64,000 nucleotides of DNA from JAOUFP01 sp963801505 (GTDB lineage Bacteria; Nitrospirota; Thermodesulfovibrionia; Thermodesulfovibrionales; UBA6898), in the NCBI GenBank assembly GCA_963801505.1, contig CAWDEY010000009.1, positions 1 to 64,000 on the forward strand, written 5' to 3'. This document shows positions 62,389-64,000 of the stretch, piece after piece; the first letter of the stretch is position 1; each line of letters begins with the position of its first letter. A program made the position numbers and the translations under genes. The notes under the pieces are model-generated. The model ran no database searches, was not told the DNA's origin, and was given only the letters and a program-made list of their open reading frames with translations.

Positions 62389-62582
62389 TAATGTAATAGA
62401 GCTGATTAACGTCAGACAGAATTTTTCACTTGAAATACATTCCCTCTTCACCTATAGTCATTATTAGGAGTATAGATGAGTGTAAAGAACAGGTGAAGCA
62501 TCTTCTACTGCTCTATATTTGCTGACAATAGGGCAGAGATATGCCATCGACTGATAAACCCGTCAACAATTAGGAGGAGATT

Positions 62583-64000
62583 ATGGATAAGATCCTGAGA
62601 ATCGATGTAGGGGCCGAGGGTGGCCCGAGGGCTACAGCAGTTCCGGTTGGTGAATATGCAGGTTTTGGAGGCAGGGCGTTAACTTCGGCAATAGTTTCGA
62701 AGGAGGTGCCGCCTTTATGCCATCCCCTGGGGGCGGAGAATAAACTGGTCATTGCCCCCGGCCTCCTGAGCGGGACCGCCGGCGCACAGTCGGGCCGGAT
62801 ATCCGTAGGCGGCAAGAGCCCACTTACCGGAGGTATCAAGGAAGCAAACTCCGGCGGCCAGCCTTCCCAGGTCTTGGCAAAGCTCGGCTACAACGCCATC
62901 GTACTGGAAGGAAAACCGACTAGCGATGACCTCTACAAGGTGTTCATTGATAAGGACGGGGTAAGGATCACGAAGGACAACAGCCTCAGGATGCTTCCCA
63001 ACTATGACCTGATTGAGAAGATGAAACAGGAATACGGCGATAAAATATCCTGTATCTCGATAGGACCTGCCGGCGAGATGAAGATGGCGTCCGCGACTGT
63101 CGCATTCACCGATATCGAGCTTCGGCCGACGCGCCATGCCGGACGCGGAGGCTTGGGCGCGGTCATGGGCTCCAAGAACATCAAAGTCATAGTCCTCGAT
63201 TCCACCGGCATGCCGGTGCGGGCCCCGAAGGACCCGCAGAAGTTTCAGGACGCTAACAAGCGCTTCTTCGACGGCCTGAAGAAGCACCCGGTCACCGGGC
63301 AGGGCCTTCCGGCTTTCGGCACGAACGTCCTGACGAACATTCTGAACGAAGTGGGTGGCTATCCCACCTATAATTTCAAGCAGGGACGCTTCGACGGAGC
63401 TGCAAAGATCAGCGGCGAGACGATGGCGGAGACCGAAACGAAGCGCGGCGGAATGGCAACGCACGGTTGTCACCGCGGCTGCGTTATCCAGTGCTCCGGG
63501 ACCTATAATGACAAGGATGGTCATTTTCTCACCAAGCAGCCGGAGTACGAGACCGTTTGGGCGCACGGCGGAAACTGCGGCATAAGCGATATGGACAAGA
63601 TAGCCATGATGGACTTTCTGGATGACAACTACGGCGTTGACACCATTGAGATGGGCGCAACTATAGCGGTTGCCATGGACGCGGGTCTGGCCAAATTCGG
63701 CGACGCAGATGCAGCGATCCAGATGATACATGAAGTCGGTAAGGGCTCACCCCTCGGCCGCATACTCGGCAGCGGAGCGGCTGTTACGGGTAAGGCGTAT
63801 GGTGTTGAGAGGGTCCCGGTGGTCAAGGGTCAGGCCATGCCGGCCTATGATCCACGCGCTGTCCAGGGTATCGGCGTCACTTACGCAACGAGCCCTATGG
63901 GTGCAGACCATACCGCAGGCTACGCGGTTGCCCAGAACGTCCTGAAGGTGGGCGGCGATGTTAACGCACTCAGGCCGGAGGGGCAGGTTGAACTTTCGAG
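62583..64000 (+). CDS. Aldehyde:ferredoxin oxidoreductase (tungsten AOR family), cut by the window edge
   Basis: Open from ATG 62583, behind TAGGAGGAG, to the end of the window without a stop (472 codons seen; family length about 580-620). MDKILRIDVG, GGRALTSAI, GGIKEANSGGQPSQVL, RHAGRGGLGAVMGSKNIK (pterin-binding) and the cluster ligands HGCHRGCVIQC (CxxxCxxxC) identify the family. The last Cys ligand should lie beyond the edge. Enzymes oxidise aldehydes to acids with ferredoxin, or reduce acids in reverse. Base composition is clearly higher in G+C (one 60-base stretch at 63121 is 70%) than in preceding genes, which suggests transfer or different codon pressure. Confidence 0.93.
   Translation, partial: MDKILRIDVGAEGGPRATAVPVGEYAGFGGRALTSAIVSKEVPPLCHPLGAENKLVIAPGLLSGTAGAQSGRISVGGKSPLTGGIKEANSGGQPSQVLAKLGYNAIVLEGKPTSDDLYKVFIDKDGVRITKDNSLRMLPNYDLIEKMKQEYGDKISCISIGPAGEMKMASATVAFTDIELRPTRHAGRGGLGAVMGSKNIKVIVLDSTGMPVRAPKDPQKFQDANKRFFDGLKKHPVTGQGLPAFGTNVLTNILNEVGGYPTYNFKQGRFDGAAKISGETMAETETKRGGMATHGCHRGCVIQCSGTYNDKDGHFLTKQPEYETVWAHGGNCGISDMDKIAMMDFLDDNYGVDTIEMGATIAVAMDAGLAKFGDADAAIQMIHEVGKGSPLGRILGSGAAVTGKAYGVERVPVVKGQAMPAYDPRAVQGIGVTYATSPMGADHTAGYAVAQNVLKVGGDVNALRPEGQVELS

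Noticed and set aside
62715..63731. Long minus-strand frame opposite the AOR gene
   Set aside because: High GC keeps the antisense frame open; the plus frame has the conserved cofactor motifs.

Overview
The window reads like a chromosome segment of a Gram-negative, probably anaerobic bacterium. The best fit is Nitrospirota or a deltaproteobacterial (Desulfobacterota-like) lineage. That is inferred from a type II secretion pseudopilin operon, sigma-54-type pilin expression, a giant CoA-dehydratase activase, an aldehyde:ferredoxin oxidoreductase, an O-antigen ABC exporter and a mixed gram-negative core gene set. No rRNA or other decisive phylogenetic marker is present.

Layout. 0-0.6 kb: 3' end of a tRNA-Lys, its terminator, a decayed tyrosine-integrase N-terminus and a small membrane protein. 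0.6-4 kb: orphan response regulator and uvrA, frameshifted by a 4-bp duplication in an ABC signature. 4-7.7 kb: minus-strand operon pilin - pilin - TPR/GT-C glycosyltransferase - pilin behind a sigma-54-like promoter, suggesting pilin glycosylation. 7.9-12.3 kb: frameshifted BadF/BcrA-type activase, then a 31-codon COX24/mS38-like protein. 12.7-45.7 kb: a surface-polysaccharide locus that begins with a winged-helix regulator and a double palindromic operator. It encodes a Wzm/Wzt exporter, WecF-like transferase, many glycosyl-, acetyl- and methyltransferases, four DegT aminotransferases, an SDR dehydratase, a two-subunit 2-oxoacid dehydrogenase E1, a nucleotidyltransferase, a WbpE/WbpB/WbpD-like cassette and a radical SAM protein. 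45.7-51.3 kb: MetE-like protein, tmk, holB, PSP1/RicT-like gene and metG. 51.5-54.6 kb: gspF-G-H-I-J. 54.9-62.4 kb: purD, purE, DUF89 protein, RRM protein, TsaC-like, YwiC-like, ftsH and HIT genes. 62.6 kb to the end: an aldehyde:ferredoxin oxidoreductase cut by the window edge and clearly GC-richer than its surroundings.

Two things stand out. First, degenerate arrays with a strict 7-bp period recur at about a dozen places, most of them inside coding genes (uvrA twice, the activase five times, wzt twice, a methyltransferase, holB) and one at the purD stop codon. Each array has its own heptamer, but several share oligomers or encode the same peptide. Second, single-base frameshifts are concentrated in the first part of the polysaccharide locus (13.6-25.4 kb), with a few elsewhere, while 44-64 kb shows none. 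This could be real decay or phase variation of surface-sugar genes, or uneven sequence quality; reads would decide.
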